From the NCBI RefSeq assembly GCF_003945385.1, contig NZ_AP018920.1:1240001-1304000 (forward strand): DNA of 64,000 nt, read 5' to 3'. The notes beneath the pieces are model-generated. The model saw only the letters and a program-made list of their open reading frames with translations, did no database searches and was not told where the DNA came from. The translations under genes were made by a program, and so were the position numbers. The DNA is from Pseudonocardia autotrophica. Lineage in GTDB: Bacteria; Actinomycetota; Actinomycetes; Mycobacteriales; Pseudonocardiaceae. Shown here in pieces: positions 32,287-40,835 of the stretch (position 1 is the stretch's first letter; the number at the start of each line of letters is the position of its first letter).

Positions 32287-33042
32287 GTGACGGATCTGGT
32301 GCCGGACCGCTGGCTGACCTTCGACGGCCTCGCCAATGCCCGCGACGTCGGCGGCCTCCCGCTGGAGGGCGGTGGCCGGGTCCGGGCGGGTGTGCTGCTG
32401 CGGACCGAGTCGCTGGAGGGGTTGAGCCGGGCCGACGTCGCCCGGCTGACCGGTGAGCTCGACGTCGTGCAGGTGCTGGACCTGCGCAAGGACGAGGAAC
32501 TGGTGATCAGTGGCGCGGGGGCGTTGGCCGGCGCCGGGGTCACCGTGCACCGGCTCAGCTTCATCCCGGACGCCGGGCGCGGCCTGCCGGAGTTGGGCGA
32601 CGACGCCGATCCGTTGGTCGCCCACTACCTGGCCTATCTGGGGGACCGGGGCGCGAACGTGGTCACCGGTGTCCGCCGGATCGCCGAGCGGGAGACCGGT
32701 GCGACCGTGGTGCACTGCGCGGCCGGGAAGGACCGCACCGGTGTGCTGGTCGCACTGGTGTGCTCGGCGATCGGCGTCCCGCGGGCCGAGGTGGTCGCCG
32801 ACTACGCACTGTCGGCGACCAGGATCGACGCCCTGTTCCGGCGCTGGACGACGGCGGCCGGGCAGCCGATGCCGGCGGCCGAGGAGATCGACCGGCACCG
32901 GCCGCGGGCCGAAGTGATGGAGGCCTTCCTGCGGCTGCTCGACGAGCGGCACGGCGGACCGGTCCGCTGGCTGCAGGAGCACGGGCTCACCGACGACGAA
33001 CTGACCGCCCTGCGTTCCCGGCTTCGTGACGAGAACGGGTGA
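32287..33042 (+). CDS. Tyrosine-protein phosphatase (LipA/PtpB-like)
   Basis: A 251-residue protein of the PF13350 type. Landmarks are FDGLANARDVGGLPLEGGGRVRAGVLLRTESLEGLSRADVARL and the P-loop VVHCAAGKDRTGVLVALV (catalytic Cys and Arg of CX5R, with the extra Lys-Asp typical of lipid/triple-specificity phosphatases such as PtpB). The C-terminus is helical. No signal peptide. The GTG at 32287 lies 8 nt after TAGGCT (32273-32278); a GTG at 32281 is also in frame but too close to the hexamer. Confidence 0.9.
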   Translation: MTDLVPDRWLTFDGLANARDVGGLPLEGGGRVRAGVLLRTESLEGLSRADVARLTGELDVVQVLDLRKDEELVISGAGALAGAGVTVHRLSFIPDAGRGLPELGDDADPLVAHYLAYLGDRGANVVTGVRRIAERETGATVVHCAAGKDRTGVLVALVCSAIGVPRAEVVADYALSATRIDALFRRWTTAAGQPMPAAEEIDRHRPRAEVMEAFLRLLDERHGGPVRWLQEHGLTDDELTALRSRLRDENG

Positions 33043-33070
33043 CGGGAGCACGGCCCGAGCTGTGTGCGGA

Positions 33071-34039
33071 TCAGGGCACCAGCACGACCTTCCCCCGGGT
33101 GCGACGGGCCTCCAGGTCAGCGTGCGCGCGGGCCGCGTCGGCCAGCGGGTAGCTGCTCACCACCGGCGACCAACGGCCGTCCGCGAGCCGGGCGAGCGCC
33201 CGCTCCTCGAGCCTGCGCAGGCCCAGGGCGAGGATCGGCGGACCGAGCGCCACGCTCACGGTGAGCGCTCGCTCCCACAGCTCGTCGGGCCCGAATGGAG
33301 TCGGGGTGCCCGCTGACCAGCCGTGCAGCAGAACCCGGCCCCCTGGGGCCAGCAGGTCGAACGCGCCGCGCCCGGCGTCGCCGCCGACGCCGTCGAAGAC
33401 CAGATCGACGCCGCGCCCCCCGGTGGCCTCGCGGGCGTCGTCGGTCCAGCCGGGCCGGTCATAGGCCAGCGGGGTGACCCCGGCCGGTAGCGGCCCGGGG
33501 AGCCGGCCGGATCCGGCCGCGGCGAGCACCGTCAGCCCCTCGGCGGCCAGCGCCTGCACCAGCAGCGTCCCGATGCCGCCGGCCGCGGAGGTCACCAGTG
33601 CGGTCTCCCCGGCGCGGGGCCGGGCCAGTTCCAGCAGGCCCTCGGTCATCCGCCCGGTCCCGAGCACCGCCACTGCGGCTGCGGCACCGACGCCGTCCGG
33701 CAGCCGGTGCAACCCGTCCGCCGCGGCGATCGCGGCCGCGGCGTAGCCACCGGAGCCGCCCGGGCCGAGATGGGCGCAGACCCGGGCGCCGAGCAGGTCC
33801 GGACGGCTGCCGGGACCGAGGGCGTCGACGATCCCCGCGACCTCCCGGCCGGGGACGGTGGGCAGCGCGGGTGCCGGGAACGGGCCGGCGCCGCCGGCCC
33901 GCAGGGTGGCGTCCACCAGGTGTACCCCGGCCGCCTCGACCCGGATCCGCACCTCGCCGGCGCCGGGCTCGGGATCGGGGATCTCGCGGGGGACGAGGAC
34001 CTCGGGGCCTCCGTGGTGGTGCTGGACGATGGCGAGCAT
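33071..34039 (-). CDS. Quinone oxidoreductase / medium-chain dehydrogenase
   Basis: A 322-residue NADPH-dependent MDR protein without the catalytic zinc ligands. It shows the N-terminal GroES-like domain (GAGEVRIRVEAAGVHLVDATLRAG), PGREVAGIVDALGPG, the Rossmann loop ALVTSAAGGIGTLLVQALAAEGLTVLAAAGS, VDLVFDGVGGDAG and GGRVLLHGWSAG. Likely reduces quinones or enones. The ATG follows GGAGGT 4 nt upstream. Its promoter at 34073-34103 is a near copy of the MerR-type promoter of the transketolase pair, so the two are probably co-induced, perhaps by the SoxR encoded 2 kb away; that link is inference. Confidence 0.9.
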   Translation of the reverse strand: MLAIVQHHHGGPEVLVPREIPDPEPGAGEVRIRVEAAGVHLVDATLRAGGAGPFPAPALPTVPGREVAGIVDALGPGSRPDLLGARVCAHLGPGGSGGYAAAAIAAADGLHRLPDGVGAAAAVAVLGTGRMTEGLLELARPRAGETALVTSAAGGIGTLLVQALAAEGLTVLAAAGSGRLPGPLPAGVTPLAYDRPGWTDDAREATGGRGVDLVFDGVGGDAGRGAFDLLAPGGRVLLHGWSAGTPTPFGPDELWERALTVSVALGPPILALGLRRLEERALARLADGRWSPVVSSYPLADAARAHADLEARRTRGKVVLVP

Positions 34040-34072
34040 GTGGACCTCCGGCTGTGTCGGGTTGACCGGAGG

Positions 34073-34103
34073 AGCGTGCGACCTGAAGCCGACGTCAGGT
34101 CAA
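34073..34103 (-). promoter_or_regulatory. MerR-type promoter of the quinone oxidoreductase
   Basis: On the minus strand, TTGACC (34103-34098) and CACGCT (34078-34073) are spaced by 19 bp. The operator GACCTGA-n8-TCAGGTC lies between them. Outside a 7-nt centre the 20 bases TTGACCTGA...TTCAGGTCGCA are identical to the transketolase promoter at 1538. Confidence 0.75.
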
Positions 34104-34135
34104 GGGTCTCGTCGGATCCCGCCGCGCGGCCGTGA

Positions 34136-34245
34136 CGTCGGGCCACGCTGTGCGGCCACGACGTCGGGCCACGACATCAGCGCACGACATCAGCGCACGA
34201 CATCAGCGCACGACATCGGGGCGCACGACATCAGGGCTTCAGGAG
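34136..34245. repeat. 13-nt direct repeats upstream of the quinone oxidoreductase
   Basis: ACGACATCAGCGC is repeated three times exactly (34171-34209), flanked by variants such as ACGACGTCGGGCC and ACGACATCGGGGCGC. The array lies between the oxidoreductase promoter and the stop of the PIN-domain gene. No gene is seen. Confidence 0.85.
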
Positions 34246-34277
34246 GTCAGGACTCAGGAGATCGGAAGCGCAGGGGC

Positions 34278-34670
34278 TCAGGGGAGCTCTTCTATCGGGA
34301 CGAGCGGATCCAGCTTGCGCAAGGTGCCCGGATCGCCGGTGACCGCGGGCCAGCCGCGCCGCCGGGCGGCCGAGACGACCTGGCCGGTGGCGATGTCGTC
34401 GAGCCCCTGGGAGGCGAGCAGCAGTCCGGCCTCCTGTGCGACCTCCGGGGAGAGGTCGTGGATCACCGTGTTCGGCAGCCCGAGCAGGACCTGCAGGGCC
34501 GCGTGGTGCTCGGCATCGACCATCGACCAGGCCCGGCCTAGAGCCGTGCTGGGCACCGCGAGCACGATGCCTTCCTCCACTGCGGCCCAGACGAGGGCCC
34601 GCATGTAGACGGGGCGGCCGGTTGCGAAGGCCGCCAGAGCCGAAGCATCGAGAACTCGTCCGCCGATCAT
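34278..34670 (-). CDS. PIN-domain toxin (VapC-like)
   Basis: A 130-residue PIN-fold protein, probable RNase. Visible acidic positions are the first Asp in RVLDASALAAF, and DD in LDDIATGQVVSAARRRGWPAVTGDPGTL (last Asp in TGDP), consistent with a Mg-binding site. The N-terminal Ser/Thr block and helix pattern match VapC-type toxins. It begins 8 bp after the stop of a small ribbon-helix-helix protein gene, the usual antitoxin-first order. Confidence 0.8.
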   Translation of the reverse strand: MIGGRVLDASALAAFATGRPVYMRALVWAAVEEGIVLAVPSTALGRAWSMVDAEHHAALQVLLGLPNTVIHDLSPEVAQEAGLLLASQGLDDIATGQVVSAARRRGWPAVTGDPGTLRKLDPLVPIEELP

Positions 34671-34678
34671 CGCGCGGA

Positions 34679-34921
34679 TCAGCCGACGGCCACGGGCGGG
34701 ATCGGACGCAGCGAACGCCGCGCCGCATCCAGCTCATCGGCCGGCGGTGGACCGCCGTAGAGGCTCGCCAGTGTGGCCAGCGACCGGTCCCGGTGCTGCC
34801 GGGCCTGGACCGCCTCCGCCACGTAGGCGGACAGGCTCGCCGCTGATCCGCGGGACACCGCGTCCCGCGCTTCTGCTACCAGCTCGGCCGGCAGCGTGAC
34901 CGTCACCCGCTCGCTGCGCAT
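34679..34921 (-). CDS. Ribbon-helix-helix antitoxin
   Basis: An 80-residue protein beginning with an RHH module: RVTVTLPAELVAEARDAVSRGSAASLSAYVAEAVQARQ, then a charged tail (YGGPPPADELDAARRSLRPIPP) that could wrap the toxin. It probably neutralises the PIN protein downstream and represses the pair. The ATG at 34921 is 6 nt after TACCAT (34933-34928), so the transcript is probably leaderless, and a TACC-n5-GGTA palindrome covers that hexamer. Confidence 0.8.
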   Translation of the reverse strand: MRSERVTVTLPAELVAEARDAVSRGSAASLSAYVAEAVQARQHRDRSLATLASLYGGPPPADELDAARRSLRPIPPVAVG

Positions 34922-34933
34922 ACCGGAATGGTA
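34921..34933 (-). promoter_or_regulatory. Candidate antitoxin operator
   Basis: TACC-GGAAT-GGTA spans the -10 hexamer TACCAT and the start codon of the antitoxin. Short palindromes at this position fit autorepression by RHH antitoxins. Confidence 0.45.
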
Positions 34934-35043
34934 CTAGCTGCATACTCGCTCGGCCATGCGGCACGCCGGGGTGGCAGGTTACCGACGGGTATGCAAGATT
35001 GCGGCGAGGGACATCGGCGACTCACGCAGAACGGGTGCGACAC

Positions 35044-36216
35044 ATGGACCTGACCTTCACCCCCGCCGAGGAGGAGTTCCGCAGCGAGCTGCGCTCCTGG
35101 CTCTCGGCGCACATCCCGCAGGAGTGGACCCGGCCCGGATTCTGGGAGTCGCTCGACGACGACGAGAGCTTCCGGCTGCGCCGCGACTGGGAGCGCGACA
35201 AGGCGGACGCGGGCTTCGCCGGAATCCAGTGGCCGATCGAGTACGGCGGCCGCGGCGGCACCCCCGGCATGAAGGCGATCTACGACGAGGAGACCGTCCG
35301 CGCGCACGCTCCGCGCACCGTCAACCCGCTCGGGCTGGCGTTCCTCGCCCCGACCGTGATGGCGATCGGCACCGAGGCGCAGAAGAAGGAGATCATCGGC
35401 CCGTTGCTGCGCAACGAGGTGATCTGGTGCCAGGGCTTCTCCGAGCCCGGTGCCGGGTCCGATCTGGCGGCGCTGTCCACCAAGGGCATCCGCGACGGCG
35501 ACGACTTCGTCGTCAACGGGCAGAAGGTGTGGACCACCAACGCCGTGCACGGCGACAAGATCTTCACCATGGTCCGCACCGAGGCCGGATCGGCGAAGCA
35601 CCGCGGGATCAGCATGCTGCTGATCGACATGGACCAGCCCGGGGTCACCGCACGCCCGCTCCGGCAGATGAGCGGGGCCAGCGAGTTCGGCGAGGTGTTC
35701 TTCGACGACGCCCGGGTGCCGGCCGTCGACTGCCTCGGCGAGATCGGCGACGGCTGGCGGACGGCGATGCTGCTGCTGTCCTTCGAGCGTGGCGCGTCCG
35801 GCATCTCCCAGTACACCGAGTTCCGCAGGCAGTACGACGAGATCGTCGCGGTCGCCCGGACGCTGGGCCGGGACACCGATCCGGTGATCCGCAACGAGCT
35901 CGCGCGGGTGCTCACCGAGCTGGAGTGCCTGCGGCTGCACTCGATGCACGTGCTCACCCAGGTCGAGCAGGGCCGTGATCTCGGCTTCGAGGCCTCGATG
36001 ACCAAGCTGCAGTGGTCGGAGACGTTCCAGGACCTCTGGGAGGTCTACGACCAGATCCTGGGTGCCGACGCCACCCTCGACACCCTGCCGGACGGGACCG
36101 ACCTGCGGCCGCTGCACGCGCAGGCCATGTGGTCCCGCTCGGTGACCATCTGGGGTGGGTCCTCGCAGGTCCAGCGCACCATCACCGCCGAGCGCGTGCT
36201 CGGCCTGCCGCGATAG
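35044..36216 (+). CDS. Acyl-CoA dehydrogenase (FadE-like), large partner
   Basis: A 390-residue flavoprotein with the full acyl-CoA dehydrogenase fold. Blocks are FTPAEEEFRSELRSWLSAHIP, CQGFSEPGAGSDLAALSTKGIRDGDDFVVNGQKVWTTNAVHGDKIFTMVRT (FAD site), and WGGSSQVQRTITAERVLGLPR at the C-terminus. In paired FadE systems one chain carries the catalytic base and the two form a heterotetramer. The next gene follows 8 bp later and encodes the partner. I use the ATG at 35044 (MDLTFTPAEEEF); an upstream one at 34999 adds 15 unrelated residues. It probably acts in fatty-acid, sterol or branched acyl-CoA breakdown; the substrate is not clear. Confidence 0.9.
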   Translation: MDLTFTPAEEEFRSELRSWLSAHIPQEWTRPGFWESLDDDESFRLRRDWERDKADAGFAGIQWPIEYGGRGGTPGMKAIYDEETVRAHAPRTVNPLGLAFLAPTVMAIGTEAQKKEIIGPLLRNEVIWCQGFSEPGAGSDLAALSTKGIRDGDDFVVNGQKVWTTNAVHGDKIFTMVRTEAGSAKHRGISMLLIDMDQPGVTARPLRQMSGASEFGEVFFDDARVPAVDCLGEIGDGWRTAMLLLSFERGASGISQYTEFRRQYDEIVAVARTLGRDTDPVIRNELARVLTELECLRLHSMHVLTQVEQGRDLGFEASMTKLQWSETFQDLWEVYDQILGADATLDTLPDGTDLRPLHAQAMWSRSVTIWGGSSQVQRTITAERVLGLPR

Positions 36217-36224
36217 GGGGCACC

Positions 36225-37313
36225 GTGTACTTCGCACTCACCGACACCCAGCGCGAGTTCGACCGGGCCGTGCGCGACTACCTGGCGCAGCGGTTCGACC
36301 TGGCGGCCGTCCGTGAGGTCGTCGAGAGCGCCGACGAATCCGGTGGCTCCGAGGGCTCCGGGGACTCCGACGGCGCAGCGGGCGCCGAGCGTTCCGCGGG
36401 ATCCGGGGGCAACCCGGCCTCGCTGTGGGCCGCCGCCGGCGAGCAGGGCTGGCTCGCCGTGACCGTCCCCGAGGAGTACGACGGGCTCGGGCTCGGCCTG
36501 GTCGAGGCGCAGGTGATCGCCCGGGCGCTCGGCGCCGGGGTGGCGCCGGGGCCCTGGCGGGGCACCGTGCTCGCGGCCGAGGCGATCCGCCTCGCCGGCT
36601 CCGACACCCAGCGCGCGACGTGGCTGCCCCGGCTGGCGGCCGGGGAGGTCGTCGGGGCGTTCGCGTCCCGCGGCTCGGCGGCCGACGGCCTGCCCGCCGT
36701 CGAGTACGGCGCGACCGCCGACGTCGTGGTGGCCCCCGCCGAGGACGGTGTGCCGGGCCTGGTGCTGATCACCGGCGCCTCGGCGACACCGGTCGGCTCC
36801 TACGACGGCACCACCCGGCTGGCCGGGCTGACCGGCGGGAGCGCCGAGGTGCTGCCGGGGGCGACGGTCGAGGTGGCGCGCGAGCTGGCGGACCGGGCGA
36901 CCGTGCTGGTGGCGGCCGATCTGGTCGGCATCGCCCGCGAGGCGTTGTCGCGCACCGTCGGCTACGACCGGGAGCGGGAGCAGTTCGGCGTCCCGGTCGG
37001 ATCCTTCCAGGCGATCAAGCACGCACTGGCCGACCTGCACGTCGGGGTGACGATGGCCGAGCACGCGGCGCTGTACGCGTCGTACGCCGTGCAGGAGGGG
37101 CTCGACGGAGCGGACCTCGCCGTCGCCGTGGCCAAGGCCAAGGCCAACGACGTCGCGCTGCAGGCGACCGCGGCGATGATCCAGTACCACGGCGGGATCG
37201 GGTACACCTGGGAGCACGAGGCGCACTTCTTCTACAAGCGCGCCCGCCGGCTGGCCGGCCAGTGGGGCGACCTCACGGTGGCCCGGGAGCGGATCGCGGC
37301 GCTCACGATGTGA
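36225..37313 (+). CDS. Acyl-CoA dehydrogenase (FadE-like), small partner
   Basis: A 362-residue acyl-CoA dehydrogenase homologue with YFALTDTQREFDRAVRDYLAQRF at the start, GLGLGLVEAQVIARALGAGVAPGPW and the C-terminal helix bundle block GYDREREQFGVPVGSFQAIKHALADLH. It carries a Ser/Gly/Glu/Asp-rich insertion (about residues 35-64). The GTG at 36225 has AGGGGG just upstream and follows the partner gene by 8 bp. Together they probably form an alpha2-beta2 FadE pair as in mycobacterial steroid degradation (ChsE-type); which steroid or acid is used cannot be read here. Confidence 0.88.
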   Translation: MYFALTDTQREFDRAVRDYLAQRFDLAAVREVVESADESGGSEGSGDSDGAAGAERSAGSGGNPASLWAAAGEQGWLAVTVPEEYDGLGLGLVEAQVIARALGAGVAPGPWRGTVLAAEAIRLAGSDTQRATWLPRLAAGEVVGAFASRGSAADGLPAVEYGATADVVVAPAEDGVPGLVLITGASATPVGSYDGTTRLAGLTGGSAEVLPGATVEVARELADRATVLVAADLVGIAREALSRTVGYDREREQFGVPVGSFQAIKHALADLHVGVTMAEHAALYASYAVQEGLDGADLAVAVAKAKANDVALQATAAMIQYHGGIGYTWEHEAHFFYKRARRLAGQWGDLTVARERIAALTM

Positions 37314-37741
37314 CCCGTTCGCGCCGGCCCGGTCCGCGTCGACAGTGGACCGGCGCGGACCGGACCGGCGCGGACCGGACCGGGCCCGGCACGACAGTGG
37401 ACCGGGCGCGAGCGGGCTCGATCCGGCAGCGAGCTCGATCCGGCAGCGGGCTCGATCCGAGTGCGGACTGATCCGAGCGTGGACCGGCTCGGCGGCGGGG
37501 ATCGGCCCGGAGCTGACGCCGGGCTCGGATCCGCCACCGCCACCGCCACCGCCACCGCCACAGCCACCGGCCCTGGCTCCGTCGTCGATCCCGCACCCGG
37601 CCCGGATCCGTCCGTTCGCCCGCGGTGTCCGAAATCGACTGTGGCGAACGGCGGCACCGGATGGGCCGGAGGGGCCGTCGTCCCCGGATCGGGTGCAAGA
37701 TGGACTCGCGGAGCGGCCCGGTCCGTGGGACCGTCAATGTC
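37314..37741. repeat. Repeat-rich spacer before the PadR gene
   Basis: The first 250 bp are degenerate short repeats: GGACCGGCGC and GGACCGGACC units (37350-37400), CGATCCGGCAGCG units (37425-37460), then a (CCACCG)n run at about 37536-37571. The last 150 bp hold the PadR promoter region. No gene is seen. Confidence 0.75.
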
Positions 37742-38251
37742 ATGGCCCTTGTCACACCGGTCAATGCGACCGCCGCCGCACTGCTCGGTCTGCTGCACGG
37801 CGGCCCGATGACCGGCGGCCAGTTGGTCACCGCGGCCGGTGAGCGGTTCGGTCTGTTCTTCTCGGTCACCCGCAGCCAGGTCTACCGGGAGCTGCCGGCG
37901 CTCACCGAGGAGGGACTGCTCCGGCTGGGCAAGCAGGGCCCGCGGGCGAGCCAGCAGTACGTCGTCACCGCGGCGGGCAAGCGCGCGTTCAAGGCGTGGC
38001 TGGCCGCGGGCGGCGACGCCGACGCGGTGCGCAGCCCGCTGGTGCTGCGGCTGCTGCACGCCGGATCGCTCACGGTGAAGCAGCGCACCGAGCTGCTGCG
38101 TGCGGCCCGCGAGGCCTACGCCGAGCGGCTCGCCGCAGCGCGAGCCGCCGCGAAGGCCACCACCGACCCGTACGGCAGGCCGGTCGCCGACTTCGCGGTC
38201 GCGCACACCCGCGCGATGATCAAGCTGATCGACGCGGTGCCCGAGGACTGA
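37742..38251 (+). CDS. PadR family transcriptional regulator
   Basis: A 169-residue regulator. The winged helix is [79 protein letters not shown] (PadR hallmark: [12 protein letters not shown]), followed by a C-terminal helical dimerisation segment (Vir_act_alpha_C-like). The ATG at 37742 gives the normal length. Another in-frame ATG at 37697 is possible. It sits alone between the acyl-CoA dehydrogenase pair and prfB; its target is unknown. Confidence 0.88.
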   Translation: MALVTPVNATAAALLGLLHGGPMTGGQLVTAAGERFGLFFSVTRSQVYRELPALTEEGLLRLGKQGPRASQQYVVTAAGKRAFKAWLAAGGDADAVRSPLVLRLLHAGSLTVKQRTELLRAAREAYAERLAAARAAAKATTDPYGRPVADFAVAHTRAMIKLIDAVPED

Positions 38252-38283
38252 GCGGCGCCGTACCCCGCGTACCCTCGGTCGGC

Positions 38284-39390
38284 GTGAACCCCGACGTCCA
38301 GGCCGACCTGAAGGACCTCGACACCACGCTGTCCAGCATCGAGGCCGTCGCCGACGTGCCCGCGCTGCGGCAGGAGATCGAGGAGCTGTCCGAGCAGGCG
38401 GGCCGGCCGGACCTCTGGGACGACGTCGACGCCGCCCAGAAGATCACCAGCAGGCTCGCGCACGCCCAGGGTGAGCTGCGCAGGCTCGACGACCTCCGCC
38501 GCAGGCTCGACGACCTCCCGGTGCTCTACGAGCTCGCCGAGGACGAGGACGACAGCTCCGCGATCGCCGACGCCGACGCCGACCGCACCCGGCTGCGTAC
38601 CGAGATCGCCTCGCTGGAGGTCCGGACGCTGCTCTCCGGCGAGTACGACCAGCGCGAGGCGCTGGTGACGATCCGCGCCGAGGCCGGTGGCGTCGACGCC
38701 GCCGACTTCGCCGAGATGCTGCTCCGCATGTACCTGCGCTGGGCCGAGCGGCACGGCTACGGCACCGACGTCTACGACACCTCCTACGCCGAGGAGGCAG
38801 GCATCAAGTCGGCCACCTTCGCGGTGCACACGCCGTACGCCTTCGGCACGCTCTCGGTCGAGGCGGGCACCCACCGGCTGGTCCGGATCTCCCCGTTCGA
38901 CAACCAGGGCCGCAGGCAGACCTCGTTCGCCGGTGTCGAGGTGGCCCCGGTCGTCGAGGTCACCGATCACGTCGAGATCGACGAGAAGGACCTGCGGGTC
39001 GACGTGTTCCGGGCCTCGGGCCCGGGCGGCCAGGGCGTCAACACGACCGACTCCGCGGTCCGGCTCACCCACATCCCGACCGGGATCGTGGTCGCCTGCC
39101 AGAACGAGCGGTCGCAGCTGCAGAACAAGGCGTCCGCGATGACGGTGCTGCAGGCCAAGCTCCTGGAGCGGCGCCGGCAGGAGGAGCGCGAGCTGCGTGA
39201 CTCGTTCAAGGACGCCGGTTCGTCCTGGGGCAACCAGATGCGCAACTACGTGCTGCACCCGTACCAGCTGGTGAAGGATCTGCGCACCGACCACGAGGAG
39301 GGCAACCCCTCCCAGGTGCTCGACGGCGAGATCGACCAGTTCATCGAGGCCGGCATCCGCTGGCGCCGTCAGCAGGCCGACGCGTCGTGA
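38284..39390 (+). CDS. prfB: Peptide chain release factor 2
   Basis: A 368-residue class I release factor that reads UGA and UAA stops. The stop-codon recognition motif SPF is in [16 protein letters not shown], and the catalytic GGQ loop is in [19 protein letters not shown]. Unlike E. coli, the gene is a single open frame with no in-frame UGA near codon 25, so there is no autoregulatory frameshift, as usual in actinobacteria. The GTG at 38284 lies 8 nt after TACCCT (38270-38275). It heads the conserved prfB-(lipoprotein)-ftsE-ftsX-smpB block. Confidence 0.96.
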   Translation: MNPDVQADLKDLDTTLSSIEAVADVPALRQEIEELSEQAGRPDLWDDVDAAQKITSRLAHAQGELRRLDDLRRRLDDLPVLYELAEDEDDSSAIADADADRTRLRTEIASLEVRTLLSGEYDQREALVTIRAEAGGVDAADFAEMLLRMYLRWAERHGYGTDVYDTSYAEEAGIKSATFAVHTPYAFGTLSVEAGTHRLVRISPFDNQGRRQTSFAGVEVAPVVEVTDHVEIDEKDLRVDVFRASGPGGQGVNTTDSAVRLTHIPTGIVVACQNERSQLQNKASAMTVLQAKLLERRRQEERELRDSFKDAGSSWGNQMRNYVLHPYQLVKDLRTDHEEGNPSQVLDGEIDQFIEAGIRWRRQQADAS

Positions 39391-40091
39391 TCCGGGGTTC
39401 CCGGGCGTCGCTCGTCGTACTCGGTGCGGTGCTGGCGGTGCTGCTCGCCGGCTGCACCGGTGGTGACTCCGCGGCGGGGCCGGACCCGTCGCCGACCCCG
39501 CAGGACGTCGTGACCGGGGCCGGGACCGCGCTCGTCGAGGCCGGGACGGCACGGGTGACCGTCACCCTCGACGGGCCGACCGGTCCGCTCAGCGGCGGTG
39601 GCCCGGTCCGCTTCGATCCGTTCGCCGCGGACCTCACCGTCGCGCTCGGCACCCGCGGTGCGCACGTGCGGGTGCTCGACGACGACGCCTGGCTCCGGCT
39701 CGGCGGGGCCGAGCAGTGGCAGCGGGTCTCCACCGACCTGCTGCCGATCGGCGCGCTGAGCGGGGCACTGCACGCGACGTCCGGGCTGCGCGACGTCACC
39801 GAGCAGGGCCCGGAGGACGTCAACGGCGTCCCGGCGGTGCGCTACGCCGGAACGGTGGACCTGACCGCGGCCCGCGACGCCGCGCCCGGATCCGCCGAGG
39901 CGACCCGGCTGGACGAGCTCGCCGGGCTGGTCTCCCCGAATCCGGGGTTCGGCGCCTGGATCGGCGCCCCCGGCACCGAGCAGGACGGCCGGTTGCTGCA
40001 GCTGCGCCTGGAGCCGGCCGAGGCCGCCACCGGCACGGTCACCCTGACGTTCGCCGAGCCCGGCCTGCCGGTCGACGTGACGGCGCCCTGA
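39387..40091 (+). CDS. Putative LppX/LprG-like lipoprotein
   Basis: A 234-residue exported lipoprotein. The signal peptide [17 protein letters not shown] ends in a lipobox (LAGC). The mature part starts with a Gly/Asp/Pro/Thr-rich linker, then a sequence ([42 protein letters not shown]) of the type seen in the mycobacterial LppX/LprG fold, whose members carry lipids across the cell envelope. The GTG overlaps the prfB stop by 4 nt, so it is translationally coupled. Function is not proven. Confidence 0.78.
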   Translation: MIRGSRASLVVLGAVLAVLLAGCTGGDSAAGPDPSPTPQDVVTGAGTALVEAGTARVTVTLDGPTGPLSGGGPVRFDPFAADLTVALGTRGAHVRVLDDDAWLRLGGAEQWQRVSTDLLPIGALSGALHATSGLRDVTEQGPEDVNGVPAVRYAGTVDLTAARDAAPGSAEATRLDELAGLVSPNPGFGAWIGAPGTEQDGRLLQLRLEPAEAATGTVTLTFAEPGLPVDVTAP

Positions 40092-40145
40092 TCCCCGCGT
40101 GTCGTCACCGCTCGTGCACAGCGGGCGGCGGTACCGTCCCGCTCC

Positions 40146-40835
40146 GTGATCGAGCTGCAGGACGTCACCAAACGCTATCCGGCGTCCGGGCGTCCGGCGC
40201 TGGACCGGATCTCGCTGACCGTCGCCGCCGGTGAGTTCGCCTTCCTGATCGGGCCGTCCGGATCGGGCAAGTCGACCCTGCTGCGGCTGCTGCTCCGGGA
40301 GGACGTGCCGACCTCGGGGATCATCCGGGTCGACGGCCGCGACGTCGCCCGGCTCCCGCGGCGCAAGGTGCCCGGGCTGCGCCAGCGGATCGGCTGCGTG
40401 TTCCAGGACTTCCGGTTGCTGCCCAAGCGCAGCGTGGCGGGCAACGTCGCGTTCGCGCTCGAGGTGCTGGGGCGCAAGCCCGCCGAGATCCGGACCGCGG
40501 TCCCCGAGCTGCTGGAGATGGTCGGGCTGCAGGGCAAGGCCGAGCGGATGCCGCACGAGCTCTCCGGTGGGGAACAGCAGCGGGTCGCGATCGCCAGGGC
40601 GTCGGTGAACCGGCCGCCGCTGCTGCTGGCCGACGAGCCGACCGGCAACCTGGACCCGGACACCAGCCGGGAGATCATGCAGGTGCTCGAGCGGATCAAC
40701 CGCGGTGGGACGACCGTGCTGATGGCCACCCACGACGACTCCATCGTGGACGCGATGCGCCGCCGGGTGATCGAGCTGTCCGACGGGACCGTGCTGCGCG
40801 ACGAGTCGCACGCGGTGTACGGGGCGGGCCGGTAG
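40146..40835 (+). CDS. ftsE: Cell division ATP-binding protein FtsE
   Basis: A 229-residue ABC ATPase. Walker A is GPSGSGKST, the Q loop [10 protein letters not shown], signature [14 protein letters not shown], Walker [14 protein letters not shown] and the H loop MATHD. FtsE with the membrane protein FtsX controls peptidoglycan hydrolases (RipC-type in mycobacteria) at the septum. The GTG lies 8 nt after TACCGT (40132-40137). ftsX begins on the base after its TAG. Confidence 0.96.
   Translation: MIELQDVTKRYPASGRPALDRISLTVAAGEFAFLIGPSGSGKSTLLRLLLREDVPTSGIIRVDGRDVARLPRRKVPGLRQRIGCVFQDFRLLPKRSVAGNVAFALEVLGRKPAEIRTAVPELLEMVGLQGKAERMPHELSGGEQQRVAIARASVNRPPLLLADEPTGNLDPDTSREIMQVLERINRGGTTVLMATHDDSIVDAMRRRVIELSDGTVLRDESHAVYGAGR

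Noticed and set aside
38284..38400. Programmed +1 frameshift in prfB
   Set aside because: The gene is one continuous frame with no early in-frame TGA.
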